Shown here one piece after another: positions 52,276 to 61,443 of a DNA stretch of 64,000 nt. The DNA lies in assembly GCA_022822855.1 (NCBI GenBank), contig JAJDYG010000008.1, positions 1 through 64,000 of the forward strand, given 5' to 3'. The stretch's first letter is position 1; every line of letters starts with the position of its first letter. The DNA is from Dehalococcoidia bacterium. GTDB lineage: Bacteria > Chloroflexota > Dehalococcoidia > Bin125. The notes below the pieces were generated by a model that ran no database searches, was not told the origin of the DNA, and was given only the letters and a program-made list of their open reading frames with translations. A program made the translations under genes and the position numbers.

Positions 52276-53379
52276 CTACATATTCATCGCCAGGCTGCGG
52301 CGCGACCGATCGATCAGGAACAGGAAGACGGGCGTGCCGATGATCGCGGTGAGCACGCCCAGCGGCAACTCGGCCGGCGAGACGATCGTCCGCGCTCCCA
52401 GGTCGGCGCCGAGCACGAGGATCGCTCCGGCCATCGCGCTGGCCGGCATCAACCGACGATGATCGGGACCGACCATCAGGCGGACGATGTGCGGAGCGAT
52501 CAAGCCGATAAATCCGACCACGCCGGCAACTGCCACTCCCGCTCCCGTCGCCATCGCAGCGGCGGTCACGATCATGAGTTGGGTTCTCTGCACTCGAACG
52601 CCCAGATGTCTGGCTTCCGAGTCGCCCAGGGTGAGCAGATTCAATGCGCCCGACTGCCGGACAAGCACAACGATCGCGAACAGGATCAGCGGTCCAGCCG
52701 AGTAGACGTACTCCCAGAGCGAGCCGGCGAGACTGCCCAGCAGCCAGAAAACGATGTCGCGCAGTTGCTCGTCGTCGGAGAACGACAGGATGAAGGTGAT
52801 CGCTGAGCCCAGCAACGCGTTGACCGCGATTCCGACCAGCAACATGGTCGCCATCTGCGCACGGCCGCCGCGCCGGGCGAACCCGTAGATCAGAAAGGTC
52901 AGGGTCAGACCGCCGATGAACGCCGCCAGCGGCAGCGCGAACAGACCCCAGGTGGAGACTCCAATCACCACCGACACAGCGATCGCAAATGCCGCGCCGC
53001 TGGAGACTCCGATCAGGCCGGGATCGGCGAGCGGATTGCGGAACAGTCCCTGCAACGCCGCCCCCGAGACCCCGAGACCCGCGCCGACCAATGCGGCCAT
53101 CAGCATCCGCGGAACGCGGATCACCCAGACGACCGCCTCCTCACGCGCCGTGTATTCGATCCCCAGTCCGATGCCGATCTTGTCGAACAGCAGACCAACG
53201 ATCCGTTCCAGTTCGACGTCAAAGGCCCCGAGCGCGAGGTTGACCAGGATCAATGCAATCAGACCCGCGGACAGCGACCCCCAGATGATCGGCTCAAGCA
53301 GCCGCGGCAGCGTCGACTCAACGCTGCCCGCCAGTTCCGGGCGACGCTCTCTGAGCTGCGCGAGTGGTCGGTTGGCCAT
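52276..53379 (-). CDS. FecCD/BtuC-type ABC permease (heme, cobalamin or siderophore)
   Basis: A 367-aa membrane protein with about ten helices. The FecCD hallmark RNPLADPGLIGVSSGAA is present, as are ALLGSAITFILSF and GFIGLIAPHIVRLMVGPDHR. It belongs to type II importers for heme, B12 or ferric siderophores. It is unlinked here to an ATPase; the class III binding lipoprotein at 19689 is a plausible partner. Extra N-terminal ~35 residues precede helix 1. Confidence 0.9.
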   Translation of the reverse strand: MANRPLAQLRERRPELAGSVESTLPRLLEPIIWGSLSAGLIALILVNLALGAFDVELERIVGLLFDKIGIGLGIEYTAREEAVVWVIRVPRMLMAALVGAGLGVSGAALQGLFRNPLADPGLIGVSSGAAFAIAVSVVIGVSTWGLFALPLAAFIGGLTLTFLIYGFARRGGRAQMATMLLVGIAVNALLGSAITFILSFSDDEQLRDIVFWLLGSLAGSLWEYVYSAGPLILFAIVVLVRQSGALNLLTLGDSEARHLGVRVQRTQLMIVTAAAMATGAGVAVAGVVGFIGLIAPHIVRLMVGPDHRRLMPASAMAGAILVLGADLGARTIVSPAELPLGVLTAIIGTPVFLFLIDRSRRSLAMNM

Positions 53380-53457
53380 GTCGTTGCGTCAGGGACCCGT
53401 TCAGTTCCACATCCTGAACCCTGAACAGAGCGTACGCCGTCGCTCAGATTCTCTGGC

Positions 53458-54972
53458 CTACGCGCCCTCGCGGTTGGGATCCTGCCAGACAAGGACCGGG
53501 CGGCGAGCCGCCGTGGTCTCATCGAGCCGGCCGATCGGCGCGGTCCACGGAGCGCCGCGCAGGGCGTCGGGATCGCTGGCCGCCTCTTCGGCGATCGCAA
53601 TGAGCGCCTCCGCCAGAGCCTCGATCGCCTCGGGCGGCTCGGTCTCCGTCGGTTCGATCATCAACGCTTCCGGCACAATCAGCGGGAAATAGACCGTCGG
53701 CGGGTGGAACCCGTGGTCAATCAGACGCTTCGCAATGTCGTACGTCCGAACATCGTGCTCCCGCCGCTGGTGCGATCCTGAGAACACCACCTCATGCAAA
53801 ACCGGTCGGTCGTATGGCAGGTCGTAGTGGCCGTGCAGCAACTCCCGCAGATAGTTGGCGTTGAGCACGGCCTGTCCGGAGACTGCCCGTAATCCGTCCA
53901 ATCCGAGCGCTCGCAGATAGGCATATGCGCGAAGCAAGACTCCGACGTTGCCGTGGAACTGCTGCATCCGGCCGATGCTGCGCTCGGGGGTGACGAGTCT
54001 CACGGTGCCGTCGCCACTCTCCTGCAGCACGGGCGCGGGCAGGTACGGCGCCAGCTCCTCGCTGCAACACACTGGTCCCGAGCCCGGGCCGCCTCCGCCG
54101 TGCGGGGTACTGAAGCTCTTGTGCAGATTGAGATGGGCGACATCGAAGCCCAGGTCCCCGTACCGAACCCGTCCCATAATCGCATTCAGGTTGGCCCCGT
54201 CGGCATAGAGGTACGCGCCAGCCTCGTGGATCAGGTCTGCGACCTCTTCAATGCCGTTCTCCCACAGGCCGAGCGTGTTCGGCACAGTGACCATCACCCC
54301 TGCGACCGTTTCGTCCAGTTCGCGTTCGATCGTCGCGCGATCCAACGATCCGTCCTCGGCCGTTGGAAGATGAGTGACCGTGTACCCGGCCATCGCCGCG
54401 GTCGCCGGATTCGTACCGTGCGCGGAGTCGGGCACCAGGATTCGGCGGCGCGAATCCAACTCCCCCCGATCCTCAAGCGCTGCCGTAATCATCAGCACGC
54501 CCGCGAGTTCTCCCTGCGCGCCGGCAGCCGGAGCGAGACTGACGTGCGGTAGACCCGTCACCTCGGCGAGGCCCCGCCGCAACTCCAGCAACGTGCGCAG
54601 CGTGCCTTGTACGTCTTCCTCGCGAGCCTGCGGATGAGCATCGGTGAATCCCGGCAATCCCGTGATCAGGTCGTTGACCTTGGGGTTGTATTTCATCGTG
54701 CAGGAACCGAGCGGGTAGGTGCCGGAGTCGATCCCGTAGTTTCGCGCGGAGAGCGCCGTGTAGTAGCGCACCAACTCGCCCTGACTCAGCTCGGGCAGAC
54801 GCAGGGACTCCCTGAGCAGTTGAGAGTCCGGCAGCGGCGTCTGCTCACCGGTCCAGTTCGGCACATCGACGGCGCGTCGTCCCGGCTCCCCTCGGTCGAA
54901 ACTCAGGCGAGCGCCAACATCTTCACGACGAGGCCCACGACCTGACTCATGACCAGACCCCGGCGCTGTCAT
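53458..54972 (-). CDS. gcvPB: Glycine dehydrogenase (decarboxylating) subunit 2
   Basis: A 504-aa PLP subunit of glycine decarboxylase P-protein. The PLP-binding lysine is in LNLHKSFSTPHGGGGPGSG. Other marks: YPLGSCTMKYNPK and PDSAHGTNPATAAMAGY. It starts with an ATG overlapping the gcvPA stop by 4 bases. With GcvPA it decarboxylates glycine and passes the aminomethyl group to GcvH. The split P-protein is typical of Firmicutes, Thermotogae, archaea and Chloroflexota. Confidence 0.95.
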   Translation of the reverse strand: MTAPGSGHESGRGPRREDVGARLSFDRGEPGRRAVDVPNWTGEQTPLPDSQLLRESLRLPELSQGELVRYYTALSARNYGIDSGTYPLGSCTMKYNPKVNDLITGLPGFTDAHPQAREEDVQGTLRTLLELRRGLAEVTGLPHVSLAPAAGAQGELAGVLMITAALEDRGELDSRRRILVPDSAHGTNPATAAMAGYTVTHLPTAEDGSLDRATIERELDETVAGVMVTVPNTLGLWENGIEEVADLIHEAGAYLYADGANLNAIMGRVRYGDLGFDVAHLNLHKSFSTPHGGGGPGSGPVCCSEELAPYLPAPVLQESGDGTVRLVTPERSIGRMQQFHGNVGVLLRAYAYLRALGLDGLRAVSGQAVLNANYLRELLHGHYDLPYDRPVLHEVVFSGSHQRREHDVRTYDIAKRLIDHGFHPPTVYFPLIVPEALMIEPTETEPPEAIEALAEALIAIAEEAASDPDALRGAPWTAPIGRLDETTAARRPVLVWQDPNREGA

Positions 54973-56342
54973 TCCTCATCTCCGTCATCTCCGATCGCGG
55001 TCAAGGCCTCGACCAACGTGTCGACATGCGCGTCGGGCGTGGCTTCGGTGACGCAAAAGAGCAGCGCTTCGCCAGTCTCGGGCTCCGACCGGTCGGAGAC
55101 GTCAAATCCCGCCGTGATACTCCGTGCTGCCAGCCGACTGGCCAGCTCGGCCGCAGGCAGGGGACCGCGAACCAGGAACTCCTGGAACCACGGCCCTCGC
55201 TCGGGAACTTCGTAGCCGTCAAGTGCGGCGATTCTCTTCGCTGCGTCGTGCGCGCGCTGGTAGCAGAGCTGGGCAGACTCGCGGAGTCCGCTAGGTCCGA
55301 GCGCCTGGACGGCAATCGTGAAGCCCAGCGCGATCAGCGCCTGCGCCGTCGAGACATTCGAGGTCGCCCGTTCACGCCTGATGAACTGCTCCCTGGCCTG
55401 AAGCGTGAGCACGTAGCCCGTGCGCGGTTCGCGAGCGTCGTCCGGAGATTGCAGTTCCTTCGTCCGTCCGACGATCCGGCCGGGCATCTGTCGCAGATAC
55501 GGCGAGCGAGCTGCGAACAATCCCAGCGACGGTCCGCCGAACGCGGGCGCTCCGGCCAGATCGCGACCCTCGCCGGTCACAATGTCGGCTCCGGCATCGC
55601 CGGGAGGCCTCAGCAGACCTAGCGCGAACGGGTCGGCCGCGGCGACCAACAACGCTCCCTGATCGTGGGCGGCATCGGCGAGCGGTTCGAGATCCTGAAT
55701 CGCACCCAGAAAATCCGGCTGCTGCACCACGAGGCAGGCGTGTTCGTCACTCAGAGCGTCGACCGATGTCAGGATGTCGACCCTGAGACCGGCGCCGCGC
55801 GCGTAGGTCTTGACCACATCGACTGTTCCGGGGTGGATGGGCTCGAACAGCGCGAGCGCCCGGCGTTTCGTATGGCGCACGGCCAGCAGGCAGGCCTCGG
55901 CGGTCGCGCTGGCCACGTCATACAGACCGACATTTGCGACGTCCATCCCGGTCAGTTCGCAGACGACCGACTGAAACTCGAAGCCCGACTGCAAGGTACC
56001 CTGGCTGATTTCCGGCTGATACGGCGTGTAGGCCGTCGAGAACTCGGATCGGCTCACCAGGTGCGAGACGATCGAGGGAACGGAGCGGCGATACGCGCCT
56101 GCGCCGAGAAAGCTCGGCCGCGTGGTCGCGGCATTCTCGGCCGCGCGCTCCGCAAGCAGGGCGATCAGTTCGGGTTCCGCCAGGGCAGGCGGCAGGTCGA
56201 TCGCGGGATCACGGAAGGCGGCGGGCAAATCGGCGAACAAGGAATCCAGATCGGCGACGCCGATGCGCTCCAGCATGCGCGCTCGGTCTGCCTCGGTGGC
56301 CGGAATGTACGGATGCGGCGACCCGGAGAGCGACGCACTCAC
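54969..56342 (-). CDS. gcvPA: Glycine dehydrogenase (decarboxylating) subunit 1
   Basis: A 457-aa partner of GcvPB, with the same fold but no PLP lysine. Marks: SFLGAGAYRRSVPSIVSHL, AYTPYQPEISQGTLQ and ANVGLYDVASATAEA. GTG 56342 follows the gcvH stop by 2 bases, with GGAGGAG from the gcvH end serving as Shine-Dalgarno. Confidence 0.95.
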   Translation of the reverse strand: MSASLSGSPHPYIPATEADRARMLERIGVADLDSLFADLPAAFRDPAIDLPPALAEPELIALLAERAAENAATTRPSFLGAGAYRRSVPSIVSHLVSRSEFSTAYTPYQPEISQGTLQSGFEFQSVVCELTGMDVANVGLYDVASATAEACLLAVRHTKRRALALFEPIHPGTVDVVKTYARGAGLRVDILTSVDALSDEHACLVVQQPDFLGAIQDLEPLADAAHDQGALLVAAADPFALGLLRPPGDAGADIVTGEGRDLAGAPAFGGPSLGLFAARSPYLRQMPGRIVGRTKELQSPDDAREPRTGYVLTLQAREQFIRRERATSNVSTAQALIALGFTIAVQALGPSGLRESAQLCYQRAHDAAKRIAALDGYEVPERGPWFQEFLVRGPLPAAELASRLAARSITAGFDVSDRSEPETGEALLFCVTEATPDAHVDTLVEALTAIGDDGDEE

Positions 56343-56344
56343 CG

Positions 56345-56743
56345 CTACTCCTCCGGAATCAACGCCTGATAGGCGTCGGCGTCAAGCAGTTGATCCAGAT
56401 CGGAGGCGTCGGCCAGGCGGACACGGACGATCCAGCCCTCGTCATAGGGGGACTCGTTGACCAACTCGGGGCGCTCTTCGAGTTCGGCATTGACGCCGAT
56501 CAACTCTCCGCCGACCGGCGCGAAGAGCTCGGCCACGGTCTTGGCCGACTCGATCTCCCCGAACGGCTCGCCGACGGTCAGCGCGGTCCCTTCCGGAGGC
56601 AGCTCCAGGTAGACGACATCGCCCAACTGCTCCTGGGCAAACTCGGTAATGCCGATCGTCACCTCGTCCGGGCTGTCGTCGTCACGTTTCAGCCACTCAT
56701 GGTCGTTGGTGTAGAGCAGGTGGTCCGGTGCTTCGTAGGCCAT
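56345..56743 (-). CDS. gcvH: Glycine cleavage system H protein
   Basis: A 132-aa lipoyl carrier protein. The lipoylated lysine is about K68 in GEIESAKTVAEL. NDHEWLKRD and GITEFAQEQLGDVVYLELP are typical. ATG 56743 is 2 bases after the gcvT stop with AAGGGA before it; TTG 56749 is less likely. Carries the aminomethyl group between P and T proteins. Confidence 0.95.
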   Translation of the reverse strand: MAYEAPDHLLYTNDHEWLKRDDDSPDEVTIGITEFAQEQLGDVVYLELPPEGTALTVGEPFGEIESAKTVAELFAPVGGELIGVNAELEERPELVNESPYDEGWIVRVRLADASDLDQLLDADAYQALIPEE

Positions 56744-56745
56744 CG

Positions 56746-57852
56746 TCAATCCCTTGGCTTTCTATAGAACGGCCGGCGCACGACTTCAACGGGCAGCGCC
56801 CGACCCCGCACATCGACCTCGAGCTCGGTACCAATCTTCGCCAACGCCGCGGGCAGATACGCCATACCGATTCCCCGACGCAAGCTTGGACTGTGGCCGC
56901 CGCTGGTCAAGTGGCCCACCGCCTCCGCTGCGCTGCGCTCGCGAACCTCATAGCCGGCCCTGATCACGCCTCGACCCTGCGCCGCCAGGTGCGCCAGCCG
57001 TCGGGGCCGCGGCTGGTCCTTCAGCTCCGCGAGCGCCTCGCGGCCGGTGAACGGTGCGCCGTCATCCAGGCTGACGGCAAAGCCCAGGCCCGCCTCGTAC
57101 GGATGCGTGCTTGGATCGATGTCGTTGCCGTGCAATGGCAGCGCCGCCTCCAGCCGAAGCGTGTCTCGTGCGCCAAGTCCCACCGGCGTCGCTCCGGCCG
57201 CGACCAACGCGTCCCACAGAGCATGCGCCTGTTCAGCCGAGACGATGCATTCTCCGCCGTCCTCGCCCGTGTATCCGGTGCGAGCGAAGAGGACCGACTC
57301 GCCCCTCCACGTGACCTCGAGGCAGTCTCGCGGGTTCAACGCCGGAATTGCTTCACCCAGCACATCACCCAGCAGCCGGATCGCCTTCGGCCCCTGAATC
57401 GCCAGCATCACCGTGTCCGCTGTTACCTCGGACGCCGCCTCGCCCGCGACGGACCGCAGGCGCTCGAAGTCCGATTCAGCATTGGAAGCGTTGTGAATCA
57501 CCAGCCAGCGGTCGCCGGGTAGGTGATAGATGAAGACATCGTCCTCGATCCCGCCCGCTTCGTTGCAGTAGAGCGAATAGTGCGCTTGCCCTTCTGCCAA
57601 TGCAGTCACGTCGAAGGTGGTCACCGAGCGCAACTGCTCGGCCGCCTGTGGACCCTCAATCCAGGCCCGCGCCAGGTGCGAGACATCGAAGACCCCCACC
57701 CCGTCGCGGACGGCGTGATGCTCGGCCACGATGCCCGTGTACTGCAGCGGCATCTCCCAGCCGGCGAAGGGCGCGAAGCGCGCGCCCAGGGCCAGATGCC
57801 TGTCTCGCAGCGTCAGGAGAATCAGACCGCCGGGGTTGTTGTGGTCGCTCAT
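56746..57852 (-). CDS. gcvT: Aminomethyltransferase (glycine cleavage T protein)
   Basis: A 368-aa folate-dependent transferase making methylene-THF and ammonia from the H-bound aminomethyl group. Marks: FAPFAGWEMPLQYTGIVAEH, GVFDVSHLARAWIEG, ARTGYTGEDGGECIV and the GIGMAYLP C-terminal barrel. ATG 57852 was chosen: it is 7 bases after a TACAGT box and the family starts near there. First gene of the gcvT-H-PA-PB operon. No glycine riboswitch was seen upstream. Confidence 0.95.
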   Translation of the reverse strand: MSDHNNPGGLILLTLRDRHLALGARFAPFAGWEMPLQYTGIVAEHHAVRDGVGVFDVSHLARAWIEGPQAAEQLRSVTTFDVTALAEGQAHYSLYCNEAGGIEDDVFIYHLPGDRWLVIHNASNAESDFERLRSVAGEAASEVTADTVMLAIQGPKAIRLLGDVLGEAIPALNPRDCLEVTWRGESVLFARTGYTGEDGGECIVSAEQAHALWDALVAAGATPVGLGARDTLRLEAALPLHGNDIDPSTHPYEAGLGFAVSLDDGAPFTGREALAELKDQPRPRRLAHLAAQGRGVIRAGYEVRERSAAEAVGHLTSGGHSPSLRRGIGMAYLPAALAKIGTELEVDVRGRALPVEVVRRPFYRKPRD

Positions 57853-57859
57853 CCACCAC

Positions 57860-57865
57860 ACTGTA
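57860..57865 (-). promoter_or_regulatory. Putative -10 box for leaderless gcv operon mRNA
   Basis: On the minus strand TACAGT is followed by GTGGTGG and then the gcvT ATG (7 bases). The same hexamer heads elements A and B. No Shine-Dalgarno lies before the ATG apart from GTGG. Confidence 0.45.
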
Positions 57866-57972
57866 CCCAGTGCTATTGAGTGCGTCTTGCTTTCGTATTC
57901 AACACCTCTATGGATGATTGGCAAGATATGTACGCGGCCGACTGCGTGTTCAGCCGTTACCAATCGATCGGT

Positions 57973-58764
57973 CTACTGCAACACCATGCCTCCATCGACC
58001 ATCAGCGACTGTCCGGTGATGTAGTCGGAATCGGTTGACGCCAGGAACGCCGCAGGACCGGCAATGTCCTCGGGAGACGCGGTTCGGCCCAACAGGATCC
58101 GCTCCGAGAATCGCTCCATGCCTTCTCCCGGTCGTTCGGTGATGCCGAAGCGCATGAAGTCCTCCTCCAGCCCGTCCCACAGTTCGGTCACGACAATGCC
58201 AGGACAGATCGCATTCACGGTGATCCCATGCGTCGCGAACGCTCGCGCCCCTGCTTGCGTCAGCGCGACCACGGAGAACTTCGTCGCCGAGTAGTGAGGT
58301 TGGATCTCATATCCCTCCTTGCCGGCAATCGAGGCCGTATTGATCATCTTGCCGCCGCGACCCTGCTCGATCATGATCCGTCCCGCCTCCTGCATGCAGA
58401 TCAACACTCCGAGACCATTGACCTGCATGAGACGATCCCAGTGCTCCTCCTCGACCTCCATGAACGGGCGAATCTCGGCAATCCCCGCATTGTTGAAGAT
58501 CACATCCAGCCCGCCTGATCCGTCGACGATCGCCTCCAGGGTGGTTCGCACGGCAGCGCGGTCCGACACGTTGCACTCGTATGCCTCTGCCTCACCCCCA
58601 TCGGCGATGATTTGAGCAGCCACCCGCCAAGCGCCCTCGTCGTCCAGATCAACGACGGCGACGCGCGCTCCGTCGGCGGCGAGGCGAACGGCGATGGCTC
58701 GGCCGATCCCGCTAGCTGCGCCGGTCACGACGCACGACCTTCCCATCAACCTGCCAGCCGTCAT
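57973..58764 (-). CDS. Short-chain dehydrogenase/reductase
   Basis: A 263-aa SDR with TGAASGIGRAIAV, NNAGIAEIRPFME, Ser in INTASIAGKEGY, Tyr/Lys in PHYSATKFSVVAL and C-terminal ITGQSLMVDGG. ATG 58764 has GGGAG 7 bases upstream; ATG 58770 is in frame too. It is divergent from the SDR at 58888 with a 123-base spacer. Confidence 0.88.
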   Translation of the reverse strand: MTAGRLMGRSCVVTGAASGIGRAIAVRLAADGARVAVVDLDDEGAWRVAAQIIADGGEAEAYECNVSDRAAVRTTLEAIVDGSGGLDVIFNNAGIAEIRPFMEVEEEHWDRLMQVNGLGVLICMQEAGRIMIEQGRGGKMINTASIAGKEGYEIQPHYSATKFSVVALTQAGARAFATHGITVNAICPGIVVTELWDGLEEDFMRFGITERPGEGMERFSERILLGRTASPEDIAGPAAFLASTDSDYITGQSLMVDGGMVLQ

Positions 58765-58887
58765 GACCATGCTCCCTTCCGCGCAGTCGGTCCGGATGAT
58801 GACGATGCTAGTCCTGCCGTCACCGCCGTCACGGCCGTCCAAGGGCGCTCGAGAGCCATCGCTACCCTGCCAGCGAGGGAGAGCATC

Positions 58888-59703
58888 ATGGGTCAACGCT
58901 TGCAGGACAAGGTCGCGGTCATCACCGGAGGCACGAGCGGCATCGGCGCTGCGACGGCCGAGCTGTTCATCTCCGAAGGCGCAAAGGTCATCCTGACCGG
59001 CCGATCTCAGGAGAAGGGTTCGGCGCTGGCAGAACGGCTCGGTCCCAATGCCGTGTACCACGAGGCCGATGTCATGCGCGAGGAAGACATCAAAGCCTCG
59101 ATCGATCTCGCGGTCGGTCGCTTCGGATCGCTCGACATCCTCTTCAACAATGCCGGGGGACCGACCCGCGGCGCGTTCGAGACGATTTCCGGCGAGGACA
59201 TCGACTACGGCGTCCATCTCCTGTTGCGCAGCGTGATGCTCGGCATCCGCTACGCGATCGCACCGATGAAGGCCGCCGGCGGCGGCTCAATCATCAACAA
59301 CTCCAGCATTGCCGCGATCCGCTACCGCCAAGGCGACCCGCTCTATTCGGCGCTGAAGGCAGCCCTCACGCACTACTGCAAGCTCGCCGGCGTCGAACTG
59401 GGACGCCACGGCATTCGCGTCAACGTGATCTCGCCGGGCGCGATCGCCACCCCGATCTTCTACGGCGGTTCGGCCCGGGCCAACACGCTCTCCGACGAGG
59501 AGAACGAGAGAAAGATGACCAAGCTCACCTACAACCTGTCGCGAGCCACCCCGATGACCCGTGCCGGGCTCTCCGAGGACATCGCCGAGGCGGCGCTCTA
59601 TCTGGCCAGCGACGCCGGACGGTTCGTCAACTCGCACGATCTCGTCGTCGACGGCGGCCGCACGTCGATGTTCAACGAGTGGCACGACGACGACCGTCCC
59701 TAG
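58888..59703 (+). CDS. Short-chain dehydrogenase/reductase
   Basis: A 271-aa SDR with TGGTSGIGAATAE, FNNAGGPTRGAF, Ser in NNSSIAAIRY, Tyr/Lys in PLYSALKAALTH and C-terminal NSHDLVVDGGRT. GAGGGAG precedes the ATG by about 7 bases. It overlaps by 4 bases the convergent amidohydrolase gene. Confidence 0.88.
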   Translation: MGQRLQDKVAVITGGTSGIGAATAELFISEGAKVILTGRSQEKGSALAERLGPNAVYHEADVMREEDIKASIDLAVGRFGSLDILFNNAGGPTRGAFETISGEDIDYGVHLLLRSVMLGIRYAIAPMKAAGGGSIINNSSIAAIRYRQGDPLYSALKAALTHYCKLAGVELGRHGIRVNVISPGAIATPIFYGGSARANTLSDEENERKMTKLTYNLSRATPMTRAGLSEDIAEAALYLASDAGRFVNSHDLVVDGGRTSMFNEWHDDDRP

Positions 59704-60560
59704 CTTCCAGCGCCGGATCCGCCCGGCGTCCAGCCGTAGATCTGTTGCAGAGAGCCGCCCATCAGGGTCGCGCGCTCGTCGTCTGAGAGCGTGGCCGTCT
59801 GGCGGAAGGCTTCGACGCCCTGCTCAAACGTGAGCAGGTTGGTGGCGCGCGTCCAGTCGGTGCCCCAGAGGCAGCGCTCGAGCGTGTAGGCCTCGAAGAT
59901 GCGATGCAGCGGCGGCCAGATGTCGGGGTAGGGGAACGGCTCGTGCGAAAGCGTGCAGGCGCCGGAAATCTTGATCGCGACGTTGTCGTACTGGGCGAGG
60001 GCGATGACGTTGTCGACCTCGGCCCACGGTTCGTCGGGGGCGGGCGGCTGGAAGGGCTGCTGCAGTCCGACGTGGTCGATCACGAGCTGCGTGTCGGGAT
60101 GCCGCCGCGCCAGCTCGGACAGGATCTGTAGCTGCCCCCAGCAGAGAACGTTGATCGGGATCCCGCCTCGAGCGCCGGCTTCGAGCACATGCGCGAGACC
60201 GGGATGATCGGCTTCGACGCCCTCGAAGGCCAGCACGATGCGCGCGCCGACGACGCCGGGCCGCGCGGCCCAGGCCTCGACCTCGGCCGCGACCGTGTCG
60301 GAGTTGGGGTCGAACGGCGCGATCAGGCCGAAGCGATCGGGATACTGTTCGGCGACGCCCTCGCAGTAGCTGGAGTCGTAGCCGTAGATCGTGAAGGGCG
60401 AAATCAAGAGCGCACCGTCAACGCCGACGGCGTCCATCGCCGCGACCATCTCCTCGCCGGTGACCGTGGCCGGACCGGCCAGCACGGACCGGTAGTTCGA
60501 TTCATCGTTACGGTCGTAGGCGTGTACCTGGCAGTCGATCACAGGTGTGTCGTTGGGCAT
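59700..60560 (-). CDS. Amidohydrolase 2 family hydrolase
   Basis: A 286-aa amidohydrolase_2 protein. The start PVIDCQVHAYD has a variant D-x-Q-V-H metal site, LVIDHVGLQQPF supplies the middle His and LWGTDWTRATNL the catalytic Asp. It resembles TIM-barrel lactonases (PDC/4-sulfomuconolactone type) and ACMSD-like decarboxylases. Substrate unknown. Confidence 0.85.
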   Translation of the reverse strand: MPNDTPVIDCQVHAYDRNDESNYRSVLAGPATVTGEEMVAAMDAVGVDGALLISPFTIYGYDSSYCEGVAEQYPDRFGLIAPFDPNSDTVAAEVEAWAARPGVVGARIVLAFEGVEADHPGLAHVLEAGARGGIPINVLCWGQLQILSELARRHPDTQLVIDHVGLQQPFQPPAPDEPWAEVDNVIALAQYDNVAIKISGACTLSHEPFPYPDIWPPLHRIFEAYTLERCLWGTDWTRATNLLTFEQGVEAFRQTATLSDDERATLMGGSLQQIYGWTPGGSGAGS

Positions 60561-60614
60561 GGCGCTTCCCTCTCCCCTCGTATCGGTGGGTTGGTTGGGA
60601 TTCTAGGAGAGCTG

Positions 60615-61343
60615 CTAGCGACGAGCGGCGGCCGCCTTCGCGCGCGCCTTCTCAGCCCGTCGAGCGGCCATCTGAGCCCGGCGGGCGAGCGTTCGCTCGA
60701 TGTAGGGAACCACCTCCGGTGTCTTGCAGCCGGTCTTCCCATGGTCGACCTGGACCGGACCGATCCGCCGAGCCGCCCCTAGCACGGAAGCTCGCAGATC
60801 TTCATTGCGCAGACCGATCGCGATCAGCGCTCCGTTCATCTCGTGCCGGACTCGATTGGGCCTGTCGTCGATCTCGGTGTGGATCTGGGCGACGAGCTCG
60901 TTGAGCTCCTCGTCCGCCCACAGATTCGGCTGCTCGGCCGTGCAGGCCACGATGAACCAACCCATCGCGGCCGGCCATTCTCCCGGGTCGTCGCGCAAGG
61001 CGTCGCTGACCGTTCGCGCCACCGGCGACTTCGCGATCAGCCCGCCCAGCCCCTCCGCCAGGATGTAGTTGTCGACGTCGCCCAGCCACTCATGCGCCAG
61101 ACTCTCGGTCATCGCTGACGGATCCGCGATGCGCGTCGCGAGGACTCGAGCATCGTGGTTGCCGCTCCGCCAGAGCTCAATCGCCAGCGCCTGATCCAGC
61201 CTCAGCGGCTTGCCAATCCGGCCGAGCTCCTTGTAGCTCACGCCGAACATCGGCACTGCCGCGCCGTGCCGCGTGTAGACCTTGCGGTTCTGCGCCGTAC
61301 CGACCGCCTCCAATTCCGCCATCACATCCTGCAGCGTCGCCAT
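60615..61343 (-). CDS. DNA alkylation repair protein (AlkD-like HEAT repeats)
   Basis: A 242-aa all-helical protein of the DNA alkylation repair enzyme family (PF08713 type). Marks: FGVSYKELGRIGKPLRLDQALAIELWRSG, HDARVLATRIADP and NGALIAIGLRNEDL. AlkD-like proteins excise N3/N7-alkylpurines; catalytic residues were not checked in detail. The C-terminal ~25 residues are a Lys/Arg/Ala-rich tail. Confidence 0.82.
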   Translation of the reverse strand: MATLQDVMAELEAVGTAQNRKVYTRHGAAVPMFGVSYKELGRIGKPLRLDQALAIELWRSGNHDARVLATRIADPSAMTESLAHEWLGDVDNYILAEGLGGLIAKSPVARTVSDALRDDPGEWPAAMGWFIVACTAEQPNLWADEELNELVAQIHTEIDDRPNRVRHEMNGALIAIGLRNEDLRASVLGAARRIGPVQVDHGKTGCKTPEVVPYIERTLARRAQMAARRAEKARAKAAAARR

Positions 61344-61443
61344 GGTTCCCGGCTTCCTCTCATGTCCCCTCGAGCGAGCAGATTCTACGCCTTCGCAGGG
61401 ACGGGTCGTGATAGCGTTCGGTTCCGAACCAGGAGGCATCGCC

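Noticed and set aside
57853-57972. Glycine riboswitch before gcvT
   Set aside because: Only 120 bases, a -10 box next to the ATG and no recognisable aptamer pattern.
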